Assembly: GCA_033032175.1 (NCBI GenBank) | Contig: CM065321.1 | Coordinates: 5,788,501 to 5,852,500, forward strand | Length of the DNA stretch: 64,000 nucleotides | Origin: Saturnia japonica | Taxonomy: Eukaryota > Arthropoda > Insecta > Lepidoptera > Saturniidae | Direction of reading: 5' to 3' | Part shown: positions 46,488-55,239 of the stretch, piece after piece | Numbering within the stretch: position 1 is the first letter of the stretch | How the letters are laid out: each line of letters starts with the position of its first letter | The notes under the pieces: generated by a model | The model's input: the letters and a program-made list of their open reading frames with translations, nothing else | Databases searched by the model: none | What the model was told of the DNA's origin: nothing | Made by a program: the position numbers and the translations under genes

Positions 46488-46670
46488 TTAACCTTTATCG
46501 AAACCGTCGAATATATTATGTACATGTAAATTGATTGATATGCTGTCTAGAGGGTGGCATCGTTTGACTTCCGGAACGCGAGTCGCTTCCGGCGGCATTT
46601 TCCTATATTTCCTTACACGTCGTGCATCACGATATTCACGACAGACAGTTTTGTGTTGTATCTTTTTCAA
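46488..46670 (-). CDS. Small conserved frame in unit 1 (unidentified)
   Basis: A 60-codon minus-strand frame, opening on TTG rather than ATG, is rich in Arg/Lys and has Cys at residues 10 and 38; AATAAA follows its stop on the same strand. Its predicted protein is identical to that at 55057-55239 in unit 2, and the 385 bp around it (46457-46841) differ from unit 2 at a single base. Other parts of the duplication also contain identical stretches, so identity may reflect recent copying rather than selection. I recognise no domain. It may be a remnant exon of a transposon or host gene. Confidence 0.25.
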   Translation of the reverse strand: MKKIQHKTVCREYRDARRVRKYRKMPPEATRVPEVKRCHPLDSISINLHVHNIFDGFDKG

Positions 46671-47584
46671 ATAAAATTGTAAATGTTAAAATGTTTGTTC
46701 TACAAAGATAATAGGTGCATAGGCACAACGGCAGTAGTTATTAAGTAGGTACTACTTTTGAACTGATCTGGCTAGGAGCATGAGAATCTTCATGCGGGTT
46801 CCTTTTAAAAGGTGAGTACTTACTAAGGAAGGATTTTTGGAAATTCAACTCTCTAAGGTGTTAAAAAGGGGATGAGATTATATATAAAACCCTGTAATTT
46901 ATGAGGATCGATCTATAAAAATTGGTATTTTTCAATTCAGTTAATAAGAGAACAAAACTCAATTATGCCACAAGCAAAACCACGGGAAAAGCGCTACTTA
47001 ATACATACGTTTACAGTCTGTTGACAACACGATTTCATTGAATTAATTAAGTTAATTTAACCACTCACCTACATAACAATGCAAGATAAACGATTCAAAA
47101 TCTTCAATTACGTACTAAAATGATAAATTATACTGATTAAAAAGGATGCATCGACCTCACTGAGTGGTGCACCCTGCTAATTAACTAAGTGGTAAATAGT
47201 CCGTCATAGTGACTCGCTTTTGCATGTCGCGTTTCAAGTTCTGCCTGTGCATATCCAGTTAAATTAAAGCAGGCCGGATTGACAACAGCGATCGTCGATG
47301 GATCACGATCTCTCTGTGGTCGCCGTTGAGTTAAGATTGTAGGTGCTTCCCATCAAGGACAGCAACGTCAATTTGTCGTGCTCCTATAAAACAAAAAAAG
47401 GTAACATTTTTATTTTATTTTGTTTTTATGGCATTGGAAAACTTTTCGGAAAGAAATATACGGGATAGATGGCACTGTGGTCGAATTATTGACTACTAGC
47501 TGTGCCCGCGACTTCGTTCGCGTGGATATTGAAAAACAAAATCATTTAGTATCTTATGTGTTAATTCAGGTCATAAACTATGTG

Positions 47585-48062
47585 GGGTGCGATGTAAGGG
47601 AACCTCCACGCGGTGCACCCCGGGCAACGTCGGCCCTTCTGGCTGGCGGCTGATACCCTTGACACGGAGGCTTCGTCCAGCATTCCTCTGCCCTACAGAG
47701 GAAGCAACGGACGTTGTGCGGGCGGACTCGGCGTGCACTAACCCTGCCGTCGAGAAGGTAGGCCAACGTCGTGCTCGTAATCCCATCGGAGTGTCGTGGT
47801 CATGTCTCGCGGCTTCGCATGGGACCGAGGGTCTTGGCTTAACCGCCCGGACCGCGAGGAAGAAAACCTCTATAAAAAATTACCCCAATTCTAAGCGGCG
47901 GCGCACCGCGAGAGGATGCATGGCTGATGGGTTGATCAGTTGTTAGTGCGACCCCCGTCAGAGAACCGGCCGACTCCCTGACGGGTTACGCTAGGCTTAC
48001 CCAGGTACAGGGGGCACTGCCTGGGTTGACCGTTTTTTTTCCCCATACTCGTGGGAATAAAA
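47585..48062 (+). other. 5' UTR of the R1-clade element
   Basis: GC-rich, begins GGGTGCGATGTAAGGGAACC and has no long frame with a motif. It contains a T-run at 48031-48038. Full-length non-LTR elements carry an internal promoter here; no motif was verified. The several open frames on both strands reflect composition. Confidence 0.7.
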
Positions 48063-49059
48063 ATGAACTTTCAAAACCAAAAAAATTTAAATGTTAGGTT
48101 AAGTAGGTTAGGTGGGATTGATAGCGAAGAGGGAAGTGGGGAGGGGTACGAAGCGGGCTGGGGAGCCGCTTGACGCAGGACTGAGCTCAGTTGTGGCCGC
48201 GAAGGTAACGACGGCTCAGAGGGGGGCGCTTCGCGGATCGGGCCGCTCTCGGAGTGTTGGACGCCCAGCGAGGGGAGGAGGAACGACTTCGATCCAACCC
48301 TTCTTAAAGGAGGCAGCTTCCAAGGCAGTCCCGGCAGAGGACGAGGTGGTAGTCGTCGGGGGCGTTGGTGATGCGGGGTGGGCTGCGGAAGTACAGGATG
48401 CGGAGACGCTGAGGGCCCGCACAGAAAGCGGAGTGGCCAATATTCTGGAAGTTTGCCGTATCTCAGGAAATCTAAAAGGGACTTGTATCAAGTCCCTTAA
48501 AGGTGCGGCAAATAGCCTAAGGGAGGTGGTGGAGGTGCTCCTGGAGCGTACAGCCAACGAGGAGACGGCCCGCCTCGGCAGGGAAACGAGGGTTCTCCGC
48601 CGGCAGGTCGAGGACCTCAAGAAGGAGGTGTTGGCTTGGCGGCGGGAGGCTAGTGCACGGCAGGTGATGCCGCCTCCTCCTCCTCCTCCTCCTCTACAGC
48701 CAGTGCGGGTTGAGGTGCCTCCCCAGGCCTGGGAGAAGGCCTTGGCGGATGCAGTGAGTGGGTTGGAGCGGTCCATTCGCTCCATTGTCGGAGAGGTTAT
48801 TAGCGCCCGATTCGACAGCTTGGAAGTGGATGGTCGGCTCTTTCCGAAAAAGGTACTACGCCCACCATTAGCGGGTGACAAAAGTCCCGCTGCAGCCAAA
48901 AGGCCTATCGCTGGACCCATGCCCGCCAGAGCCAAAAGGCCCCGGTCGATGTCCCGGGCAAGGTCCAAGGGGGCGGCTGCGTCCGCTCCTACTCCATCTA
49001 ATGTGGAGTGGCCTGCCCTCCCGGGGCCCTCCATTTCTGGGGCGCCTTCTGAGGCTTAG
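48063..49059 (+). pseudogene. R1-clade ORF1 (Gag), N-terminal part
   Basis: The likely start is the ATG at 48063 (MNFQNQKN..., open to the stop at 48171). The main Gag frame (48112-49059) opens after a stop at 48109 without an ATG, so a one-base slip at about 48112-48170 separates them. The frame has a basic N-terminal region, a coiled-coil-like segment at about residues 135-180 (RETRVLRRQVEDLKKEV), a proline run encoded by CCT repeats at 48669-48692, and a long Ala/Pro/Lys-rich part. It ends at an in-frame TAG at 49057; the same frame then continues open. Gag binds element RNA and forms the transposition particle. CAG to TAG is the simplest origin of the stop. Confidence 0.75.
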
Positions 49060-49551
49060 ACCACCGTGGTCCGGCGGCTAAAAAAGGCTAAAGCCCCAGC
49101 TGCACCGGCAGCTGCTCCCGCGCCTAAAAAAAAGGCCGGTAACAAGGGGACCCAGGCGAAGATGCCCGTTGTGCCGCGCTCTGCTGCAGTTGTCATCACG
49201 TTGCAGCATGAGGCGGTGGCCAGAGGAGTGACGTACTCGGCTGCGGTCCTCAAGGCGCGGGAAGTAGTAAAGCTGGCTGAGTTGGGGATCGATGACCCGA
49301 AGCTCCGCACGATGGCCACAGGAGCCAAAATCATCGAGATTAAAGGCTCCGATGGTGAGAAGAAGGCGGCTGGCTTGGCTTCACAGCTGCAAGCCGCACT
49401 CGCGGGGGTAGCTGACATTACCAGGCCGGTCAAACGTGCGGAGGTTCGGGTCGTCGGAATTGATGACTCCGTCGATAAGATGGAGCTCAGAACGGCAATA
49501 GCCACTGCAGCCGGATGTGAGCCAGACCAGATTAGGATTGGCTCCATCTGA
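49060..49551 (+). pseudogene. R1-clade ORF1 (Gag), middle part
   Basis: This is the same frame as the N-terminal part, after the TAG at 49057. It encodes a Lys/Ala/Pro-rich linker and then a folded region with residues KLAELGIDDPKLRTMATGAK and IDDSVDKMELRTAIATAAGC, which precedes the zinc knuckles in R1-clade Gags. The frame stops at TGA 49549; the knuckle frame is +1 to it. The slip lies between 49549 and the G11 run at 49559-49569. Confidence 0.75.
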
Positions 49552-49955
49552 CATGACTGGGGGGGGGGGAGTGACATTCGTGTCGCTCCCAGTGGCGGGG
49601 GCAAAGAAGTTGGCTGATGCAGGGCGTCTCCTGGTCGGCTGGAGTGTGGCCCGTATACGGCCACTGGCAGAGAAGCCCATGCGCTGCTTCAAGTGCATGG
49701 GCTTGGGCCACACTCGCACAACGTGTGAGACGCTGGCCGACTGGGGTGCCCTGTGTTTCAGGTGTGGGGACTCCGGCCACACGGCGGTGAGCTGTACAGC
49801 TGTTAAGCTGCACTGCGCGGCATGCGCCGCCGCCGGCAAGCCGGCGGACCATTACATGGGGGGGGGCGAGCTGCAAGCCCTCCTCCACCAAGAGGAGGCC
49901 CCCTGGGGCACGTTTTGGAGGACCAGGATCGGGGGTGATTAGTATGGCTCAATAA
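49552..49955 (+). pseudogene. R1-clade ORF1 (Gag), zinc knuckles
   Basis: Starting in the +1 frame, the sequence encodes a VAGAKKLADAGRLLVGW block and CCHC knuckles at 49685-49726 (C-X2-C-X4-H-X4-C) and 49754-49795. A third, C-X2-C-X8-H, starts at 49814; its last Cys (49872) is in the next frame, past the G8 run at 49859-49866. In the current frame translation stops at TAG 49940. In the third frame it runs on to TAA at 49953-49955, overlapping the ORF2 ATG. The knuckles bind the element RNA. Two +1 slips at G-runs are the visible defects. Confidence 0.8.
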
Positions 49956-49957
49956 TG
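49953..49957 (+). promoter_or_regulatory. TAATG stop/start overlap between ORF1 and ORF2
   Basis: The TAA ending the original ORF1 frame overlaps the ORF2 ATG as TAATG. In the related element SART1, a UAAUG overlap is known to couple ORF2 translation to termination of ORF1. The overlap is visible only after allowing for the G-run slip at 49859-49866; in the present frame Gag stops 11 bases earlier. Confidence 0.65.
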
Positions 49958-52321
49958 CAGCACGGCCATACTAATTACCTCCAAGGGAACTTGAACCACT
50001 CCGCCACTGCACAAGACTTATTTGTGCAATCGGTGGCGGAGTGGAACATTAGTGTTGCGATGGCTGCGGAGCCGTATTGTGTCCCTGCTCAACCTTACTG
50101 GGCAGGTGACCTTGACGGCTCCGTAGCCATTCATAGTATGGGGTCATCCCTCTCCATTAAGGAGATGGGGTCAGGGTTCGTGGCGGCCACCTGGGGAGGT
50201 TACGGTATTGTGGGGGTTTATTTCTCCCCAAACCGGCCCTTGAGGGAGTTCGAGGCGTTTCTTGACTCCCTGGGGCCGGCGATTAGGCAGCTGCCACCGC
50301 TCCCCATTGTCCTGCTTGGCGATATTAACGCCAAGTCGCGGACATGGGGATCGGTGGCCACGGACCCCCGGGGGGAGCTAGTGGAGGAGTGGACAGTTCA
50401 AGTTGGACTGTCCCTCCTCAATAGAGGGTCGGTCCACACGTGCGTGCGGCATAACGGGGGGTCCGTGGTGGACGTCTCCTTTGCCACGCCGTCTGTCGCG
50501 CGCCGTGTGGAGGATTGGAGGGTGCTGGAGGAGGTGGAGACCTTTTCCGATCACCGCTATATTCGGTTCGAGGTCTCCACCTTCCCAAGGGAGCTGGTGC
50601 ACCGTCCCCGTGGGGGGACGGTGTTCCCCAGATGGGTTCTTGGCCGCCTCGACCGAGAGCTGGCGGAAGAGGCGGCCATTGTCCAGAGCTGGCGAGGGCC
50701 AGCTCCAGCAGCTGAAGATATCGACGCGGTCGTAGACCGCTTCCGTAGGGCCCTTACGGCGGTTTGCGACGCGTCGATGCCGTGGGGCAACAACCGTCCG
50801 CAAAACAGGCGGGCGGTGTATTGGTGGTCCCCAGAGATTGCCGATCTCCGGGTGGCCTGCTCCGCGGCGAGGCGGCAGCTGCAACGCTGCCGCCGGCGGC
50901 GAATTCGGCAGATTGGGGAGGAGGCCCGGTTTCTTGCTGCCTACAGGGAATGCCGTAATTCCCTGCAGGCGGCCATAGGCCGGGCCAAGCACAAGAGATG
51001 GGAGGAGCTTCTTAGGACCCTGGATCGGGATCCATGGGGGCGCCCTTACCAGATGGTAAGGAAAAAGTTCCGGGGGCAGGCGCCCCCTTTAACGGAAACA
51101 ATGGATCCGGGGGTCCTAACGAGGGTCGTGGCCACACTGTTGCCCGACCCTCCGGTGCTCCTCCCACCTCCCATGATTAATGGGGGCCTCACTGTGGAGG
51201 AGCTAGCACCGCCCCATACTGTCACCGATGATGAGATGGGGCGGGTGGTGCAGCGCCTCCGCAAGAAGCGGAGGGCACCTGGCCCGGACGGAGTTCCGGG
51301 CCGGGTATTAGGTGTGGCGCTGAACCACATGGGGGTAGAGCTTCGGGAGCTGTTCAACCGATGTTTGTCGGCTGGACGGTTCCCGAAGCTCTGGAAGATG
51401 GGGCGACTCTGCCTTCTGGGGAAGGAGGGTCGCCCCCCGGACTGCCCGTCCTTGTACCGGCCCCTGGTGCTGCTGGACGACACGGGGAAGATGCTGGAGC
51501 GTATTCTGGCATCTCGTGTCGTCCTGCACATGGCGGAAGTTGGGCCGGTACTTTCGGACCGACAGTTCGGATTCCGGAGAGGGCGTTCGACGCTGGACGC
51601 CCTCTCCACCCTGAAGGCGTGGTCTGCGGAGGTGACTGCGGGGGGAGGCAGGTTGTTGGCGGTGTCGATAGACATCGCCAACGCCTTCAACAGTCTGCCG
51701 CAAGGTCTTATACAGGAGGCGCTCCGGTTTTTCGGAGTGCCCTCGTACCTGCGGCGGCTGTTGGGGAACTACCTCCAGGGGAGGGAGGTCGCCTTCGTAG
51801 ACGGGAGGGGCAGTGTGGTTCGGCGGCACATGGGGTGCGGTGTTCCACAGGGGTCGGTGTTGGGGCCGCTCCTGTGGAACATGGGCTACGACTGGGTGCT
51901 CCGCGTAGCGCTCCCTTCGGGGATTTGCGTGCTATGCTACGCGGACGACACCCTAGTCGTGGCCCAGGGGGGGACATTTGAAGAGGTGGCGCGCCTGGCC
52001 ACAGAGGGCACTGCCCTCGTGGTCGAACGCATAAAGGCGTTGGGCCTCAGGGTGGCGGCCGAGAAGACCGAGGCCATACTCTTTCATGGGCCTCGGTGTG
52101 GGCCGCCTCCTGGGGCCCACATTAATGTGGAGGGGGTGAGGGTCCGGGTTGGGGCCCAGATGAAATATCTGGGCCTCATCCTGGACGGACGGTGGCGGTT
52201 CGAGTCCCACTTTAAGGGACTCGAAACGCGGATAGTGGGAGCGGCGGCGGCTCTGGGCCGGCTTCTTCCGAACTCGGGGGGCCGGTTGCGAGCTGTCGCC
52301 GCTTGTTTGCCCGAGTGGTGA
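49955..52321 (+). CDS. R1-clade ORF2: APE endonuclease and reverse transcriptase
   Basis: 788 codons from the ATG of the TAATG overlap. The N-terminal endonuclease nicks the target: N12 in QGNLNHSA, E39 in AAEPY, GDIN at 122-125, D173 in VVDVSFATP, and SDH at 198-200. A linker follows (210-435). The reverse transcriptase has PGPDG at 442-446, QFGFRRGRST at 537-546, D573 in SIDIANAFNS, GVPQGSVLGPLL at 629-640, YADD at 662-665 and KYLG at 737-740. All catalytic residues are present. The frame ends at TGA 52319 after a one-base loss at about 52290-52302. The true product continues in the next frame to 53106, about 1050 residues in all, usual for the clade. Confidence 0.92.
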   Translation: MQHGHTNYLQGNLNHSATAQDLFVQSVAEWNISVAMAAEPYCVPAQPYWAGDLDGSVAIHSMGSSLSIKEMGSGFVAATWGGYGIVGVYFSPNRPLREFEAFLDSLGPAIRQLPPLPIVLLGDINAKSRTWGSVATDPRGELVEEWTVQVGLSLLNRGSVHTCVRHNGGSVVDVSFATPSVARRVEDWRVLEEVETFSDHRYIRFEVSTFPRELVHRPRGGTVFPRWVLGRLDRELAEEAAIVQSWRGPAPAAEDIDAVVDRFRRALTAVCDASMPWGNNRPQNRRAVYWWSPEIADLRVACSAARRQLQRCRRRRIRQIGEEARFLAAYRECRNSLQAAIGRAKHKRWEELLRTLDRDPWGRPYQMVRKKFRGQAPPLTETMDPGVLTRVVATLLPDPPVLLPPPMINGGLTVEELAPPHTVTDDEMGRVVQRLRKKRRAPGPDGVPGRVLGVALNHMGVELRELFNRCLSAGRFPKLWKMGRLCLLGKEGRPPDCPSLYRPLVLLDDTGKMLERILASRVVLHMAEVGPVLSDRQFGFRRGRSTLDALSTLKAWSAEVTAGGGRLLAVSIDIANAFNSLPQGLIQEALRFFGVPSYLRRLLGNYLQGREVAFVDGRGSVVRRHMGCGVPQGSVLGPLLWNMGYDWVLRVALPSGICVLCYADDTLVVAQGGTFEEVARLATEGTALVVERIKALGLRVAAEKTEAILFHGPRCGPPPGAHINVEGVRVRVGAQMKYLGLILDGRWRFESHFKGLETRIVGAAAALGRLLPNSGGRLRAVAACLPEW

Positions 52322-53106
52322 GGAGCATGGCCGTCTACGGGGCACCGATCTGGTCGGATGTCCTTAGCGCCACGAACAGACGCGTGTTGCGTGCTACGCA
52401 GCGTGTCGTGGCGCTGAGGGTCATCCGCGGGTACCGGTCGGTGTCCGCGGGGGCGGCCATGGTCCTTGCCGGCTCCCCGCCGTGGGAGCTGGAGGCGGAG
52501 GTGCTCGCCGCCGTGTATGAATTCACGGCGGCGAGAAGAGAGTTAGGGGAGCCTCCAGCTCCCACGGAGGTGGACAGGGTCCGGCGTGAGGCCCGGGGGA
52601 TTGTTCTAAGGAAGTGGGAGGAGGACCTGGCGGACGCGCGCTATGGACGGTATACCATAGACGCCGTCCGCCCGGTCCTCCGGGAGTGGTGCGCCAGGGA
52701 GCGGGGCTCCCTGACGTTTAGACTTGTGCAGGTACTGTCCGGACATGGATGCTTCGAATGGTACCTGCACAAGATAGCCAGGAGGGAGCCCTCGCCTGTG
52801 TGCCATGAGTGCGGGGCTGCAGAGGATACGGCGCAGCACACTCTTGGTGAGTGTGCTGCGTGGGAGGAGCAGCGCCGCACTCTGGCCGCAGTCGTTGGAG
52901 AGGACCTCTCGCTGCCGAGTGTGGTGAGAGCCATGCTCGACAGCGAGAGGGCATGGCCGGCAATGGCCTCCTTCTGCGAGGTCGTCATATCGCAGAAGGA
53001 GGCCGCGGAGAGGGTTCGTGAAGGGGATCCCCTGAGCGGCCCTCTCCGACAAAGAAGAACGGGTGGCAGGAGGAGGCGATTCATTCGCCAACTCCCGCCA
53101 CCCTAG
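52303..53106 (+). CDS. R1-clade ORF2, C-terminal part (frame-shifted)
   Basis: 267 codons in the -1 frame continue ORF2: VRSMAVYGAPIW at about 7-17 is the conserved block after the RT thumb, followed by an Arg-rich helical region and a CCHC at C167, C170, H179, C184 (C-X2-C-X8-H-X4-C), the C-terminal zinc site of R1-clade proteins that helps bind RNA or DNA. The listed first Met is TTG and is not a start. It ends at TAG 53104, before the 3' UTR. Confidence 0.88.
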   Translation: MFARVVRSMAVYGAPIWSDVLSATNRRVLRATQRVVALRVIRGYRSVSAGAAMVLAGSPPWELEAEVLAAVYEFTAARRELGEPPAPTEVDRVRREARGIVLRKWEEDLADARYGRYTIDAVRPVLREWCARERGSLTFRLVQVLSGHGCFEWYLHKIARREPSPVCHECGAAEDTAQHTLGECAAWEEQRRTLAAVVGEDLSLPSVVRAMLDSERAWPAMASFCEVVISQKEAAERVREGDPLSGPLRQRRTGGRRRRFIRQLPPP

Positions 53107-53389
53107 CCGAGCCAGAGGAGACGGGTCGGGGGGCCCGTCTTCTCATTGCACAGGCTCGGCGGACGGAGGAGACGGCTAGGGTGTACTGAGCCGTCTCCTA
53201 TTAGGCCGGGGCCCGGTTCAGCTGGGCCGGCCGCCGGGGCGGCGTGGCTGTATGCCAGCGCAGTGCCCGCGTCGCCCTACTATGGCGGCGGATGGTACAC
53301 CGTGGAATTTTAGTGAGTAGGAGTCTCACATAACCACTCGTCCCCCCGGGCGGGTGTGTACCCATGATGGGTTTCTCCACGTTAAAAAA
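53107..53389 (+). other. 3' UTR and A tail of the R1-clade element
   Basis: GC-rich, with inverted words able to pair (GGAGACGGGTCGGG with CCCGTCTTCTC near 53117-53145; GAGACGGCTAGG with GAGCCGTCTCC near 53169-53199). It ends GGGTTTCTCCACGTTAAAAAA with A6. Such structures are what the RT recognises in this clade. It meets the second copy of the TSD directly. Confidence 0.75.
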
Positions 53390-54014
53390 TAAACTATGTG
53401 TGTACTAAATTTCACCCAAATTAGTTTAACCATTTTTGCTTAACTTCGTAACAAACGTCCAGACACAAAAATTTTCAATTATACTTACTAAGTTAGTACG
53501 ATATAATGATAATAAGGATATAATACTTATATAAAATATCAAGAGAAATCTGTGTATTATTTTTATTACAGTTACGGTGTTATTCTTATAGGTTATATAT
53601 ATACATATTATAAGGTTATATATGATACGTATATTGTAATCCAGAATGTAAACCTTAATAAATTTGTCACTTGGGACGTAGATATTAAAGTGAAAACAAT
53701 AATAGAAAGTTACTCATATTTCACAATCGAAAATAAACTAATCACAAAACTAAATTGATAATGGTTGATAACGTTTACCAGAATAAAAATTATGTGTTAA
53801 ATGTATTAATTCCGGAAATTGACTTATTTGTGACTAACAAATATACAAAGTTTCACATTTATTATATTATAGTAGGGTAGTATAAAATTAAACCGTATTT
53901 TATTTTATTTAAAGTTACGGTGTTATCCTCATTGGCTGTCGAAGTATATAAGTACGTCAAATCTAAGTAAACCTTAATATGTTTGTAACATGGAACGTAC
54001 AATCGAACATGAAC

Positions 54015-54549
54015 TATACCATTTCCATTTCTTTATTTTCTCGATGACAGCTCCTGTGAAAACTCGAACGAGCGTCTTTTTAACATTATGTATGCATTAT
54101 TTTATAAAAATATGACGTTTACACACGTACAAGGTTATACGAGAGTCGGAGAAACTGATAGGGATGGAGCTATATCTATCGATAAACGTAACACGATAAC
54201 AGACCCGATATTTTTTTACAAAATGTAAGAAACTAATCTACTGCCGGATACTTTTGTACAAGTTTATTAACTAATATTATATTTCATTACAAGATGTTAC
54301 ACGTATTAAATCTTGATTGATAATACCAACTTCTTCAAAATTTTCGAAGCTGTTTAAAATAAGTTGGTATAGGTAGGAACTCGACAATGAAACGAAATAA
54401 TTATAACGACAGGTAATCTTTATTTATTTATTTTAATCAAAATCTGATGAATCGTCACTGTCACTCGATGGTTATTACTTATTTGGTCACAACACACAAC
54501 TATCAAATTAGAGCTATCATCGAGAAAATAAAGAAATGGAAATAGTATA
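54015..54549. mobile_element. MITE-like element, unit 2 copy
   Basis: Same element as 45443-45971: left end ATACCATTTCCATTTCTTTA, right end AAGAAATGGAAATAGTAT, TATA on both sides. In both units it lies at the same place, so it was present before the duplication. Confidence 0.7.
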
Positions 54550-54869
54550 TCTATAAACATAAATGGATAGCAGTAGTTAAGCTATGACTTTTACCAGGAA
54601 AAAAAGTAGGTACAGTTAGATTTTAATTTATATACCGCTGAAGTTGATGATGTGAAGGGGTGGGGGACGTGGAAGAGCGAAAGCTAATAGTTTTGAGATA
54701 TTTTTTCTTTCAATTTTGAGGTTATGTCTTTCTAGGTATTGTACATGAATTTTCAACGAATAATTATTTGTTTCTGTCACAGGTCGACTGCTGCACGGCC
54801 AGCTCGCTTCGCTTGGACGGCTCGTGTAGTTCAAACATAAACTAACCACAAACGCATGTTGATAACAGT

Positions 54870-54974
54870 AGTTAAGGTATAATTTCTACTGGGATAAAAA
54901 GTATCCTATGTGTTACTATGTGATAGAGTAAGAAACATCCAAACATCCTAATTTTCACATTTATTATTTTAGTA
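54870..54974 (+). repeat. Dispersed repeat family B, unit 2 copy
   Basis: The duplicate of 46296-46410 with minor changes (TTTATTATTTTAGTACG instead of TTTATAATATTAGTACG). Confidence 0.5.
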
Positions 54975-55056
54975 CGACTAGTACGATTGGAAGGGGTAGA
55001 ACGACCTCTGCCAGGCCTCTCCTAATTTCAAGTAAATGGTTACTTTATTTTTATTA

Positions 55057-55239
55057 TTAACCTTTATCGAAACCGTCGAATATATTATGTACATGTAAAT
55101 TGATTGATATGCTGTCTAGAGGGTGGCATCGTTTGACTTCCGGAACGCGAGTCGCTTCCGGCGGCATTTTCCTATATTTCCTTACACGTCGTGCATCACG
55201 ATATTCACGACAGACAGTTTTGTGTTGTATCTTTTTCAA
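55057..55239 (-). CDS. Small conserved frame in unit 2 (unidentified)
   Basis: Encodes the same 60 residues as 46488-46670, opening on TTG, with AATAAA after the stop. The surrounding 55026-55410 matches unit 1 with a single difference (55301). No domain is recognised and no neighbouring exon is found. It may be a genuine short exon or simply part of the duplicated repeat. Confidence 0.25.
   Translation of the reverse strand: MKKIQHKTVCREYRDARRVRKYRKMPPEATRVPEVKRCHPLDSISINLHVHNIFDGFDKG

Larger units (their letters stand above)
44226..47163 (+). repeat. Tandem duplication, unit 1 (2938 bp)
   Basis: Starts at GTGGTGCACCCTGCTAATTA and ends at GCATCGACCTCACTGA, where unit 2 starts with the same GTGGTGCACCCTGC. 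It contains, in order, a LINE-type 3' end with GTAGGTGCTTACCATCAAGA (about 44330-44530), a TAGCTGTACCCGCGACTTCG repeat (44691-44880), two diverged direct repeats beginning AAAGTTACGGTGTTAT (44947 and 45291), an inverted-repeat element (45443-45971), a repeat tail (46296-46410) and a conserved 60-codon frame. It has about 65 and 68 bases that unit 2 lacks (near 44250-44310 and 44545-44610). Confidence 0.9.
47574..53400 (+). mobile_element. R1-clade-like non-LTR retrotransposon with 11-bp TSD
   Basis: The element at 47585-53389 (5805 bp) starts GGGTGCGATGTAAGGG, ends in A6, and is flanked by TAAACTATGTG at 47574-47584 and 53390-53400. Unit 1 of the duplication shows the empty site at 44770-44785. 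It has a 5' UTR, ORF1 with three zinc knuckles, ORF2 with endonuclease and RT, and a 3' UTR of about 280 bp. The base composition is strikingly GC-rich against an AT-rich host. Two frames plus the Gag/ORF2 layout fit the R1 clade (R1, TRAS, SART and relatives). The target is neither rDNA nor a TTAGG telomere. It carries a stop and several frame slips. Confidence 0.92.

Noticed and set aside
48112..48114. GTG as the start of ORF1
   Set aside because: Eukaryotic elements normally start at ATG; the frame merely opens after a stop at 48109. The ATG at 48063 in the neighbouring frame gives a more credible N-terminus.
48216..49034. Long minus-strand frame of 272 codons opposite ORF1
   Set aside because: It is the antisense shadow of the GC-rich Gag gene; its residues (Arg/Ser/Pro/Ala-rich) follow from composition and no motif is present.
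51046..51690. Minus-strand and alternative-frame ORFs of 170-214 codons within ORF2
   Set aside because: They lie opposite or in other frames of the RT gene, whose catalytic motifs are all in the plus-strand frame.
47585..53389. Identity as R1 or R2 of ribosomal DNA
   Set aside because: The flanks are a dispersed repeat, not 28S rRNA sequence, and the endonuclease is APE-type, which excludes R2.
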